Origin: Erythrocercus mccallii
Lineage: Eukaryota > Chordata > Aves > Passeriformes > Dicruridae
Reading direction: 5' to 3'
NCBI GenBank assembly: GCA_013397435.1
Contig: VZRG01000193.1
Coordinates: forward strand, 186,001-250,000
Length of the DNA: 64,000 nucleotides
Part shown: positions 12,671-25,200 of the stretch, piece by piece
How the letters are laid out: every line of letters begins with the position of its first letter
Position numbering within the stretch: the first letter of the stretch is position 1
Notes under the pieces: model-generated
The model's database searches: none
What the model was told of the DNA's origin: nothing
The model's input: only the letters and a program-made list of their open reading frames with translations
Position numbers and translations under genes: made by a program

Positions 12671-15464
12671 AGAAACAATTCTTACAGTCCTAAAAGTGCT
12701 TCTTAAAGGAAATACTTTTGTACTATCAATTATCAGACAGGGTGAGCACATCTTTTTTTCCTAGAAACCAAATTAGATAAATACTAATAAAAATAATGTA
12801 ACACAGCCACCGTTTTGCAAATAAAATCTTTGAGTTTGTTTTCTCACTTCTTTCTCTCAGAAGAATCTTCCCTCATTCCACAGTCACATTCAATGCTATG
12901 CAAAAACAAAGGCACATCAGTTTAGGGTATCTTGATTTGGTTTGTGGATGAATTTTGACAAAAAAAACCTTTACAGAAAATGAAAGCATTGTACTGCAAA
13001 GGTTGTCTGCATTTTCAAGCAAGCATTTTCAAGTTCACTAAGCCCTCTGAAAATGTGCCTTAATTACACATCAGAGTTGAACATTTGTAGAAGTTAATGC
13101 TTCCTCACAAGTTATCTATCAAATAAACCATCTTTTCCCAGGTTTCACTTTCAATTCATCTAACCAAAGAATGCCTTAATCAAATCTGCTATTTTCCAAT
13201 CAGTTCCACAACACAACCAAAAAATGAATTATCAATATTTGGGTGAATTCTCAAATATTCTGGTACTAAAACCTGTGTTCAAAATCATTTAACTAGTTAG
13301 CACACTTGTTAAAATTAAAAACTAATCATAAATAATATAAACAAGGTATATACCACCATTATACTTCCATAAAAGATGAACAATGCATAGTTAGATCCAG
13401 CTGAATGAATCAAGACAAGAGGGGAAAAAAAATTATTTTTGGAGGAGGGGAAGCATTTTATCTGCTTTGGCAGATTATTATATGCTCGCATGAGATCTGT
13501 CTTCCCAAATTTTCTCAATGCAAAAACTCCAGAAATATAAAATGCATGAAATTTAATCCAATGTATGGGTCATGTTACCTTTTGTTTAGGGGCATTGATC
13601 CTGAAGCCCTTCCATCTGACCTGATAAACAAATCCCCTAGAAACAAATCTACAAGAAAAATCTTGTTCCCTATACCAGCATTCAGTAAAGAGGCTTTGAG
13701 AGAGAAAATGCTACTGTTAAGACTAGCATCAGTTAATCAAGGAGTTGTTGAAAATTTGATTTAAAAGGATGTGACAAATTCAATTGGCTATCTTGGTAAG
13801 TTTGATCATATAATTTTTCTGCATGTGTATGGTGTATTTCTGCACTTTTTTTTACAGTGTATTTTCTTTAGAAGTATTTTGCTGCTGAGAGATTCTACTC
13901 ATGAAAGTAACATAGAAATAACCCAAAAGAAATATGTGAATTTTTAGTTCTTCAAAAAAAAAAAGCTTGCTATACTGAAAAGCAAAAAATGGTCCTATTT
14001 TTAATAGGAAACTTCCATGAAAAGATGCCTTTAAACTTTTCTACTTCTTGAACAGATCGCTATTCACACAAATATCTGGAAACTGCATGTCAAGTTACAA
14101 AACTGTGCTTGGAGAAGAGAGGATTAGAAAAAAAGAATAAAAATAATTTTAAAAATAATTTAAAAAGCAATGAGAATGCCCAGCCAAAAAAAACAATTAG
14201 TCAGACATGATTACAGGTCACAAAATAAAAATCTTGAAATATTAAAAAGCAATAACAGCAAATCTCAGAGTAACGGTATGCAATATCCTCATTCAAAAGG
14301 GGAAAATAGTAGTAATTTCTCTTTATCATTCTGCAGAATATATTAAATGAGATTTTTAATAAGCATATGTGCTAATTAGTTCTTAGCCATTAAAGACAAA
14401 TTAATAGATGCTAATATATTTGTGGCTATTCTCAACAGTTGTGAAAGAAGCCATTTCTATCACAAAGATATGCTTTTCTCTCTGCAAGAATCTGAATTAC
14501 CATCTTCTGAAGGTTTTGGAAAAAACAATACTTTGAACTGGCAAACTTGATAAATTAAATTCTTTCTAATCCCTTTGTAAATCATCTGATGGAACTATAT
14601 AATTAGATTTTTAAAAGATATTCAATGTATGATATTTAATAATTCAAGAAAGAAGTCAACATAGGTTTGAATAAACTAATTCTAATAAAAGACAGTTCCG
14701 CAAATAAGCTAGCAATCATGAACAGATTTAAGATTCCTCTTAGCAAAGAATCTAAATTAAAGAGGTTGAATTCATAATCTTCATTATTACTTAAAATATC
14801 AGTCCAGTTTAAGAGAGACTAAACATCAAAATATGTTAAAACAAAGCTTCATGAATCAAAGAACTTAAGACTATGTACTGATTAACTAACAGATAAGTTA
14901 CTAATATAAATAATTTTCTTCATTATTTGATTACAACGTATACATAATGCTTACTACAAGGTACTATTAGGCAGAAAAAGCACAAGTGATGAGACATAGC
15001 TTACCTAATAGTTAAATTTTTATTTGCTTAAGAATTCAGCATGAAATTAGTATTTTTACACAACGAATTTGCAAAAAGTCCTGAGAGCAGGTGACTTCAT
15101 TTTTATCCCACGTACAGCAGTGCTAGAATCTCATTTATTGATGGGGAGTGGCAACCAGAAATCAGATGGCTGCAATACCAGATGAGCAGAGTTTCTAAAC
15201 ACAGTTACTCTTTACCACCTAATTAGTTCTATTGACACTGCTGGCACACTCAAAGTCAGCAGCTGTTTAAACAGCTTGCCAAAATTGGGTCCTGAACCTG
15301 CTGAAACCTGCACTTAAGCAGGACTGAAAGCAAAGGTAATTGTTTCTGTACTAGTGCACATATCTACCTTGTTTTGTTTGGATATTTTTTCCATTTGCAT
15401 ATTTTCCCATTTGAAAAATTCATATGGCAAGTTTGTAAGAACTGTTTCTGATCATATTTCCTAG

Positions 15465-16207
15465 GTACACATAGCTATAAATCTTCGTGCTGCAAATTAA
15501 GAATGCAACAACAAAGCTCTGAATATTCTGCAGACCTGGTCAAAGAAACCTGCACCAACGTGGAGCCTCTAGACAGGGAAGCAGACCTCCCTAAGGAAAA
15601 TGCTGCTTTGTCTGAAAGCAGCAGCCCAGAAGATGTCTTCAGTTCCTCTGAAATGCAGACAGTACCAGTTTGTATGGACACCACCTTGCCTCCAGGGGAC
15701 TACATTGTCAGACAAGGCTACACAGAGTCTTCACTTGTGAGGCTTCCTACAGAGGAGTGCATTGGGATCCACCATGCGCCTTTCCAGTTCAACCGTCATG
15801 CTCGGGCCAGAATTTCCACTTCTCCAACTTTAAGACGCCTAAGGATGGCCTCTGCCTCACAAGCACTGTCATTTCAGGACTGTTCTGACACAGCTCAGCT
15901 GGGGAATCAAAAGGAATACACTGGCTCTCTCCACCACATTTGTAAGAGTCCACCTCGGTGCATTACAGTTTCTTCATTATCACTGCCTTCTTGTGTCCAT
16001 GCAAAATTATTGTCGTCCAAAGCCAAGTCTGAGAGAACTATAGCAGTTTCAGAGTCTGACCTATCCAAATCAAAGCTTCCAAGCCAAGAGGATCCTCTCA
16101 GTAATGGCAGTCCCAATGAGCCACGCAGAAACTCTTGGAGAGCCAGCTCTGCTACGCTTCCTATGAGACTCCCCCGCCCAAAACCTACACTTTGGGTGGG
16201 TGTCCAG
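15465..16207 (+). CDS. PLEKHG7: PLEKHG7 coding exon 1 (N-terminal region)
   Basis: The acceptor 'tttcctag' ends at 15464 and the donor GTAAGA begins at 16208. Coding starts at ATG 15503 and gives exactly 235 codons, ending in phase 0. The peptide is rich in Ser, Pro and Glu, with several basic Ser/Thr stretches such as 'RRNSWRASSATLPMRLPRP', and has no recognisable fold, so it is likely disordered and regulatory. The 38 nt before the ATG would be 5' UTR if the acceptor is used. A transcription start near here is an alternative. Confidence 0.85.
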
Positions 16208-19200
16208 GTAAGAGGAATAGGAGGATGCAACCTCTTTTTCAGCCTTTCATATTCAGCGTTGGTCCATCATGGGCCAGTGCACAAATAAAACCCCAGTTCT
16301 TAACCTGAACTGCAAGTTGGGTGGTGATCCTTCAATACAGTGGGCCGACTTCTACACTTAACAGGAAGGGAGATTTTTCTTTCCAAATTAACAAGAGACA
16401 GCTGTTCCAGCCTTGTCCCTTGGTGACCAGGTTAGTTTAGTCCACTCCTGTACATGGCTACTCTTTTCCATCTCTGTCCATTCACCCTGGTGGGCCAGTA
16501 TGACTGTTGGTGGGGATATGGAAGAACAAGACTAAATAATTTATCCTGTTTAGGATCGGGTTTTAGAAGACTATATTCTTTCATCCCACTCTTTAACCCT
16601 TAAGCAGGATTATTCCTAAGACTGAGAAGTTCTCTATTCTGTTTTACTGAATGGCATTACTAACCCTAATAAAACCAAGAATTAAGTTGGTTGAGTCAAA
16701 TTTAAGGTCTGCTACTACCAAAGGAAGAGGTACCATTCCCTTTATTCATTTCCACTTACCTAGCTCTGCCACTCACTGGCACCACCACCATCCCCCCCGG
16801 CTTTTTTTATGTCCCGCTCCATAAACAAAGAAGCAATTGTGCAATCTCTTCTGAAAAAAAAAGAAACCCTGGTCCAGTGAGTGTCAGCATCAGTAAAGAG
16901 AAATAAGCAAGGGAGGAGCAAACCCTGCATCTTTCAAGGGCAAGAAACTACAATTCAGCTCTCCACAAGGACAAAAGGAGAGGCTTTTTGTATGAGGTTT
17001 GCTACTAGATCTGCTCTCAAAGTCTTCCCACTGTGTGCAGAGGCAGTTAAATTCACACACATGCTTGATTCTGTCCTTACACCAACCACCTACACACACA
17101 TTTTACTGAGGGTGGATGGTGTCAAATAGGTGTAGAATTCTTCACTAACTGGTTAGCTTTGTCCTACAAATTAAAATCTGTTTTTCTTCTCCTTCCACAC
17201 CCTTCAAATATAGAAAACATCTTGGATATCAAATGAGCTGTCCTTGCTCCACAACAGTGAAATTAATTAGCCTATGCCCAAGCCTATTATACTATTACTA
17301 GTACATTTCCCTTTACAAAGGAGTTATTTTTTCACAAATAAAAAGTCAGATTGATTGATAGCTTTCTCACCAAGTAACTAAGAATATCTTTCTTTCAGGA
17401 GAGTGGACTGCCCATGAAAAGGTATGCATGTATTTATTTTATCTGATTCTAAGTTTGACTCTCCTAAATTTTTAATGTATTTGCTGCACTCTAAGACAAA
17501 ACAGAACATTGAGTCATGTATATATAACTCAACCTTAGTTTGTAGATTGGCTATGTGAAAGGCCTGTCACCAGCTCACTAAACTTTTTAACAAGGTTTTC
17601 TTTTAAAGGTGGCCCTCTCCCTAGCATGTTTAGCTACATTTCACGCAATATTTCATCCGGATTATCGGGGAGCTTTGTGCTAGGAACTAACAGCCAAAAG
17701 GTCTGTTGTTTGGCTTAGCGGTGTCAAATTTCAGCTTGAAGAATGTGAAATATCTCATAATCTTAATTTTTTAAAAGTTTGTGGAAGGGAAAAGGGAGCA
17801 AAGGAGGTAATAGAACAGTTCAATATTGTTCTTATACATGAGCAAAGAAGATCTAGGACTGCTATTGGAGAGGGGGATTGTTAATCCTACAAACTAAGAA
17901 GAGTACGTAGAATACATGGATTTTATAAGTTAGTGCAGACAAGATAAAGTGTTGCATACCATAGACCTGTGCATTGAATTGTGTCAAGGTCTTCTAAACA
18001 TTTATGAGAAAGTAAAAGTTCTATTAGAAATTATTTTGATTAAGATGTGCTTCTTTCTTTAATATGTTCAAATGTTTATAGAAGGGAAGCAGAGTTTCAT
18101 TTTCTTCCCACATAAAAAGGAAGCAGGAGATAGTACCTCCATTAATAACAACCCCTCTCTCATTGATGGAGTAGTGCTGACTTTACTGCATGGTCCCTTC
18201 AACGATATTTGGGACTGGGTGGTTTGGAGCAGACTGATAAAGTCTAGGAGTCTTTACATAATGCAGTTCCCTAGATGAGATTCAACAGATGTGTGCATGC
18301 ATTTGAAATTACATGTTCACTGTAGAAGAGGCCTCCTAGAGGTTCTGAACTGTTGCAATTTCCAATCCACTCTTTAGCATTTTGAATTTACAATGAGATG
18401 GAGAGAGAAGGGGAAGGAAAGATATTTTCATGTGGATGTGAAAACAAGTGACATGTACCTTTTGTGGGAAGAGTCTGCTTTGATCCAACTCAAAACAGGA
18501 ATGCACAAACATAGCTATTGTCAGCGTGAAGATTTGCATGATGTGTAACAAACTTCAAGGGAGAAATTAAAGATGCTGAACACAGATGGTTTAACAGGAG
18601 AACACTGAACATCTAGTGTACACACTTCCCTTGCTGCTGCTTGCCTACAGTGGTTTCAATATGCCAGCCAGGTATTGGCTTTGGCCTCCTATCCAGACAC
18701 CTTTTAAAATCAAGAAACCACAACCCAAGGAAAAAATCCAAGATTTTTTTCCATAGGCACCAGCAGCAAAGATTGTTAAAAGGTGGTTGGGATGATGTAT
18801 TATGAATTCTATCTAAATAAATGTTAGAAAAAATATATTAAAATATATAAATATATATATAAATATATAAAAATATATTAAAAATGCACCAGTTTCTGCT
18901 TTAAACATTTTTTGTCACATTTTATTTGGTCAAAGCTCTGGGTTTAAAGTCTGTCTTCATCTCCTCCTTTATTAAGATCATTAGTCTAACTCCTTAACAG
19001 CTAGTCCCTTCTTATCACAGTCAGCAAAAACTGTTGACACGTCAGATTATTCTGTCCATCTAGAAGCACATTAGGACAGCAGTCAACCCTTCTCCAAGAT
19101 TGACTTACATATTGTCCTGGGTAAAATCATATCTCTGCCCTTCAGTTTTAATGAACATCTCCCCGCTCCCAAGCTGTACTTCCAAAAAACTTCCTTAACG

Positions 19201-22200
19201 CACTCATACTCATTTTAAACAGCCTTCCCCCACGCAGTCCTCAGTCAAGAATGCCAGCACATCCCTGTCAGCATGGCAACTTGGTGAACTGATGCTGTTT
19301 ATAAAGAACCATCCAAAATAAATAAACAAAAAGAGCAAGAGGGGAAGCATGGACAGAGGTATATGTGGTGGAGAGAAGGTGGGATGCTAAACCAACACCA
19401 CCACAGAAGAAAACATTAATAAAACAAAACCTCAGATTTACTCTGATCTCCTTTTCTCCTTGCACCACTCAGCATTATCAGAGACTGGGTGAAAAACTTC
19501 ATTGCACTATTTCCTACAGCAAATCAGCTAATGAAGAGCCTTCACAGTAACTGCCAAGACAGCTCAAATTCAATGCCTTGAAGGAGCTGGGCTCATCTAT
19601 CTTGAAGTACTCCCTCTTTTAATGTTTCACACAGCAGTAAAGTGTCACAACGCCACAGAATCACAGAGTAGGCAAGGTTGGGAAGGACCATAGTGGCTTG
19701 TCTGTTACAACCTCTGCTCAAGCAGGGTCATCCTAGAGCATATTGCACAGGATGGCATCCATTATACTAAACCTAACTCCTTATGCAATTATATAAATAG
19801 TTTACCCTTGTCAATATGTCATTTTCCATGCTAACTTTTTGAATCAGGGAGTCCAAATACCCTCTCTGAGTGGCTTAGGAAACAATGTCACTGCTTGGAA
19901 GTTATCTCAGTACTGTGACCACCCTATAATATTTACCTTAGTAACATCCTCTGTTGGTTTTATTCACATCTAGTGGATACTCCCTTAAGTAATAGATCTG
20001 ATATTTAAGTAAGGTGATCTATACAGATGTTTGTTCCCTGGGATAGCTAGTTAGGCTAAGATTAGGGACACATGAAGATACTTTCTGTGCCTTAGAAGTA
20101 ACTATATTATTTTGCCAGACCATGACCTGCTTCAGTGTCTTTAATAATTTTCAATAGCTTTGCCATATAAATCCATGACATTATCATGTTTCAAAAAACA
20201 AACAGATTTTAAGAAGGAATTATTACAGATGATATGTCCTCAGGTGCCTGAGTTTGTCCCTAAAGCACAAGCATTTCTTTCATTCTATCACTGCAGTCCT
20301 CTGCCCCAGTAAGTGAAACAAACAAAAAATAATGAAATGGGCAAAGCTACAGAGTCTGAAGGCATGAGAAGATGCAAGAGAAAATATTGCAGACTTAAAA
20401 CCTAGTAAATTTTACTACATAGCACTCCAGTTATTTAATTTCTCCAGAAAAAAAAACAACAGAAGCATATGATATACCTAATATGTCTACAGGCCAGGAA
20501 ACCACAGATACCTGTGCTTCTGTCTCTGAAGCATGAGTATATAATTTAGACATGGAAGCCATTAACCAGCCCAGGCTCATCAGATTGCAAAGGTATACTG
20601 TAGACAAACACACAAGTGATCTTGCCATGCCCCATATTTCACAGGCTTGTGCACTTGAGTGAAGAGCTTGTTTAGCCATATGTGTGCCTGAAACTCAGGG
20701 CCTTTTTAATCTGCGTAAATAATGTCATTTAACTCAGTTACAGTGACTCTGTGCTTCCATTATTAGTTTTCATAAACCACTAGCCTGCAGCTTCAAATAT
20801 ATTGTGAAAATAATAGTAGGCTAGATGCTTTAAAAATCAGTATTATACCAGCAAAATTTTACTGTGAAGCCAATCTGAAATCTCCTGAATTTCCTAGTAC
20901 AGTAATAATACCTTTGAGGATTATCCTTGTACTATATTGCAGCACTCGACTTATATAATTGCCCAGTTGCCTAAGAGATTGCCTCATGGAATCACGAGAG
21001 CTTTCAGTGGCATCTTAATACAACCATTACCAACACTGAAAATTTGCATTGGGTAGCGCTCAGTGCATGTTTCAGCAAGGTACTCCTGACAGGAATATTC
21101 TGCTCCCTTGCACTGTTATGGGCTTGCAGACAGCCAAGAAACAGATCCCTCGCCCATTAAAGCTCTCAAACCACATACTGAGGGTTCTGTTTAATGAGAA
21201 ACCATAGAGTTTCACTGTAAACCCTAATGACAAATAAATCAATGCTATGTTCTCCATTCAGTAGGATTAGCAGAAAAACTTTCAAAGAACTCCTGCATTG
21301 CACATTGTAACCTCCTCAAGATATAGTTTTTAAGCCCTGATATGTCCATGATTCAAGTCTTCAAGTCCCAGGCCTGACCCTCCTGATCAGCCTACAGACC
21401 CCCCTCCTGTTAGGATCAGCTTTCATCCAGACCATTCAATTCTTTAGCTAAGGCAATTGGAAGCAGTGTCACCACCAGGTCATAAAAAAGGCACAATCTC
21501 CATGTCTTACTATACATATCAAATCCCAGTTCTTTACCTCAGAGCTCATCTGTCAGTTGATTACCTGTCAAGTAACTATTCATGCACTTAAAGGAAAAAA
21601 TATACCTGTCAGGTTTCACACCAAGTGAGGCAAATAGCTAGGTATCCACAGTAAGATAACTGCCTAGACAAAAAAATCTCAGTAAGAATCATGCTTAACT
21701 GACCAAAAATATGGTACACAATAAGTGGTGACTGAAAAATAGAATTTTTCAGTACTTTGTGCCTCCTCCCTCAGCTACTGAATTACTGACCCTTTTAGCC
21801 CTGATGCAGTAATCATGTATCAGTCAACTGAAGGCAACACAACAGCAGCTGCAGATGGCAGTCCCTCCACAGCATATACTAACACAATTCATTAGGTATC
21901 AGTATGAGTTATTAGCAAACTACAAAAGGGGTTTTAATATGAACCAACAGTTTCTGTATGTGAATGCAAGCAGCCTCTGGCACAAACACACTGCTGGATA
22001 CACAATGCCTGTGTCACTTTTCTTAATGGATATAGATCCTGACAATGTTCTCCATTAGGAACAACAATAGTTTGAAAGAGACATTTATTTTTGATCAGTA
22101 GGGCCACTGAGTCATATTACATTCAAAATATTTGAAACAGCAGAAAAAAAGACGAAAATACTTAGAAAGAAAACAGCACAAACTAGCCAAAAGGATAAAT

Positions 22201-25200
22201 AATTTTTTAAACCCCAACATTTTAACTGTTTCACTAGCATGCTTTCTTTTCTTGAAATCACCTGAGTTACAGGAAGGTTAAAAGTATCAAGTCACACATC
22301 AGCTAAAAACAGTATTTAATTGCTCCTTTAAACTCCAGCGCCAAAACACAGATTCTAAAATCCCCACTCACTTTTTGTCTAACCTCAAAGAAGTGAGGAA
22401 TTTTCAAAAATTAAATGCTCTAATTACTTATTATCTGAGGCAAGCCATGACCATAAGAACCTTGATCTCAGCAACAATGTGGAGTTGGAAAGACAATTAG
22501 GTATTTGCTGTCAATTACTGAAATTCTCTACTCGTTCTTTGAAGACATTTAGTCATAGCTCCTGTGATTTGGTTTTTTAGCTGATTCATTCCTGTACCAG
22601 CAAGGATCCCTCCAGAAGTTTCCCCAGCAGCCTCAAGCAGACAGACATGACGTGTGTTGTTGTTGCGTCTCACAGATCAGCCGAGCGCAGGCGTAGCTCC
22701 CTGGTAGTGAGTCTGCTGGGACTCGAGGTGTTCCCTGGAGACCTCCTGGTGTCAGACAGTGCCACAGACTACCTGCCCTACTCATCCTTCTTGCTCAGAG
22801 CAGGTCAGACACAGGGCGGGGTTTGCTCCTCTGAGCCCAGCAAAAGCCAGGACTGGAAAATGGGTGCATGTGGGATGGGAGGGAGGATGTATACAATGAG
22901 AACGTGAGATGGTGCAGCCTCTGTGGGGTGTCCCTCTTATCCCACACCAAAGGGATTGCATTGCCAATTTTAAAATTCCTTTTTTTTTTTTCCTGTTTTT
23001 TTTTTCCCCTACATTTTACTGTTGAATGCAAAACACAAGTAGATGAGAGGGTAGGACACAGATCACATTGCTCCTCCACAGGCTAGAAGCAACCATCTGG
23101 AAGCAGTTGAGGTACAGTCTCCTACCTCCACAGCTTCAAATGGAGAGAAATGTGGCCCATGCTGCCCTTTGTAGTAGTATTCTGATCACAAGGGTAGCAA
23201 ACCCAACTCATGCCTAGAGGTTGCCCACAAGACATTCCAAAACTGAAATACAGACCTGCAAGAAGTGTCCTCAAATAGCTATTGTAGAATATAGTATAGT
23301 GTGTGGTGCGATTGATGGAGGCCAGAGATCAAAAGTTTCTCAAAAAGCAAGTCAGCCGAAGTCAAAAATCAGCATTTTCATGACAGTAAATAAGCCAGCC
23401 ATTCCCAGAATGGCCAAGACCTTCAAAATCCAGAAACACAAAGTTTTGACTGTGATTACCTATTACACACCTGAAGATGGGTGCCACACAAAGAAAACCT
23501 TTTCAGATTTCTTGCTGAACAGTCATTCCTCAGAAGTCACCAGTTCTTTCCTAAATCTAGATCTACAGCTTTTCCTCTGCCTCACCAAGGACCACAGATT
23601 ACAGTCTGCCTCACTGGCCAGCCCCATGACAGATCTGAGGCCTAGGGCTTGTAGGATTGTTTATTCCCTGGTGATCACCTGCAACAAGTAAAAGTGTTTA
23701 GCATCATCCAAGATTCCACCACAGATAGTCATAATTCTTGCTGGGAGGAACCCAACAAGTTTAATGGGTTTTAAGTCAGGTGCACAAACTACCTAAATTC
23801 TAGTATTAAATATCAGCCAAGTAGAGTATAGTCTACCAAGCTCCATATATAAATAACATAAATAACAGTTTTCTTTTTATCTATTTGTTTCCATACTGAT
23901 AACATTTGTTTTACCCGTTAGAGTCCAAAAAGTCAAGGTGGCCATTTGCTAAAAGAGGAGTTGTGAGTATTTTCATCATTTTATTTTTCCTTACACTGAC
24001 CTTGCCTTTTCCCACAACTAACCTGGGTCTTTACTTTCTTGCCCCTGGAGAAAGGCAGCCAGCCAGTGAGCTGAACCAGGGTTGAACAATCTCAGCCCTC
24101 CTTGGGACTGCTTGCACATTAGTCTGCAATGAAGAGTGGGTGGCTCCAGTGCAGCCATTGCATGTGATGTACATGAAAACAGTCAGTGCCACTACTCCCC
24201 ATCCCTGTAGGTGGTGAGAGGAGAAGTGTCCTTGGCAGCAGGAGGGCAGAGTGGGATGGGCAATGAGAGCACGTGCTCTGTTCAGGGCTGGGAGCATCTC
24301 CCTTGGTTAAGGTAGCACAAGGTAGACAAATCAGTTGCATCGTTGCTTTGACCATCGTGTATCCTGTATTTTTTGTGTGCCTTAGGGCTTTGGAGAATGT
24401 GATGAACTCCCATTCACATGGAAGGGATCTAAGCTATAAAAGTAGCACTCCAGGACACTTTCTTAGGCCTTTCCTGTCCTCATCGGCGCCCTCACACTCA
24501 CCAGTGAAAGTACAACTGAGAGAATTTCCTTGTCTAACACAACTCCTTGTCTTTTCCATTAATGAAAACTTTCACGTACTAAGGTATCTGAATTTCCTTT
24601 CTGTGTACTGCTCAGCATTCAAAAAATTATTTACAAGTGTCTTGATAACTTTTTCTCCCTAAGCATGTCATTAAGAACAGTCCCTTCCCAGTATTTTTTG
24701 CATTTTATCAAATAATAGTTTGTGCATACACAACCAATGCAAGTACTCAGGTTAATATGTACAAGAATTCCCACTTCATTTGATAGCAGTTTCATAGCAT
24801 TTGAAGAAGCATGACCTAAACCTGAGGATTTTTAAATTCAGCAAAACGTTTTCAATCTGCAATAAAAAGCATTTGATATTTAAACAAAAGTGATTTCTAA
24901 GACTATAAATGCCATAAATTTAATTAATGAAGATTCATTTTCTGGTATACTGGTACACCAGTTCAGTGTGCATATATATTATATGTATTATAATGTGCAT
25001 ATATATTAACTGCATTACTTTTTCTGCTCCATTTCAATCTATCTTTCAAAATTAGGAGCTGAACTTAAACCCTAAGTTTCAAATATTATAATCACACACA
25101 TATTCCAAAATTGGAGTTCAGTGCCTGAAGTTCAGACAAAGAAATCCATGAACTGGGAATATACTGTTCCAGAGAACAGATAAAACTTAGGCAAACACCT

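Larger units (their letters stand above)
1..15464. other. Upstream gene-poor region
   Basis: This stretch is AT-rich, CpG-poor DNA before the first recognisable PLEKHG7 exon. It contains a CR1 remnant at about 7635-7909 and a C-run/G-run hairpin at 12645-12670. It also contains many short open frames of about 60-130 codons that I cannot tie to any family. Two minus-strand frames (41-373 and 9468-9824) have splice-like borders and are discussed as findings. Non-coding 5' exons and the promoter of PLEKHG7 could lie here, but I cannot place them. No tRNA, rRNA or CpG island is visible. Confidence 0.6.
17422..22675 (+). other. PLEKHG7 intron 2
   Basis: This is a 5.3-kb intron. It holds an AT-only tract around 18828-18886 and a minus-strand CR1 scrap at about 19653-19762. 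I see nothing else recognisable. Confidence 0.75.

Noticed and set aside
23221..23691. A 156-codon plus-strand frame in PLEKHG7 intron 3.
   Set aside because: Lies between phase-matched exons, resembles no family, has low-complexity Lys/Ser/Thr composition, and including it would break the gene frame.
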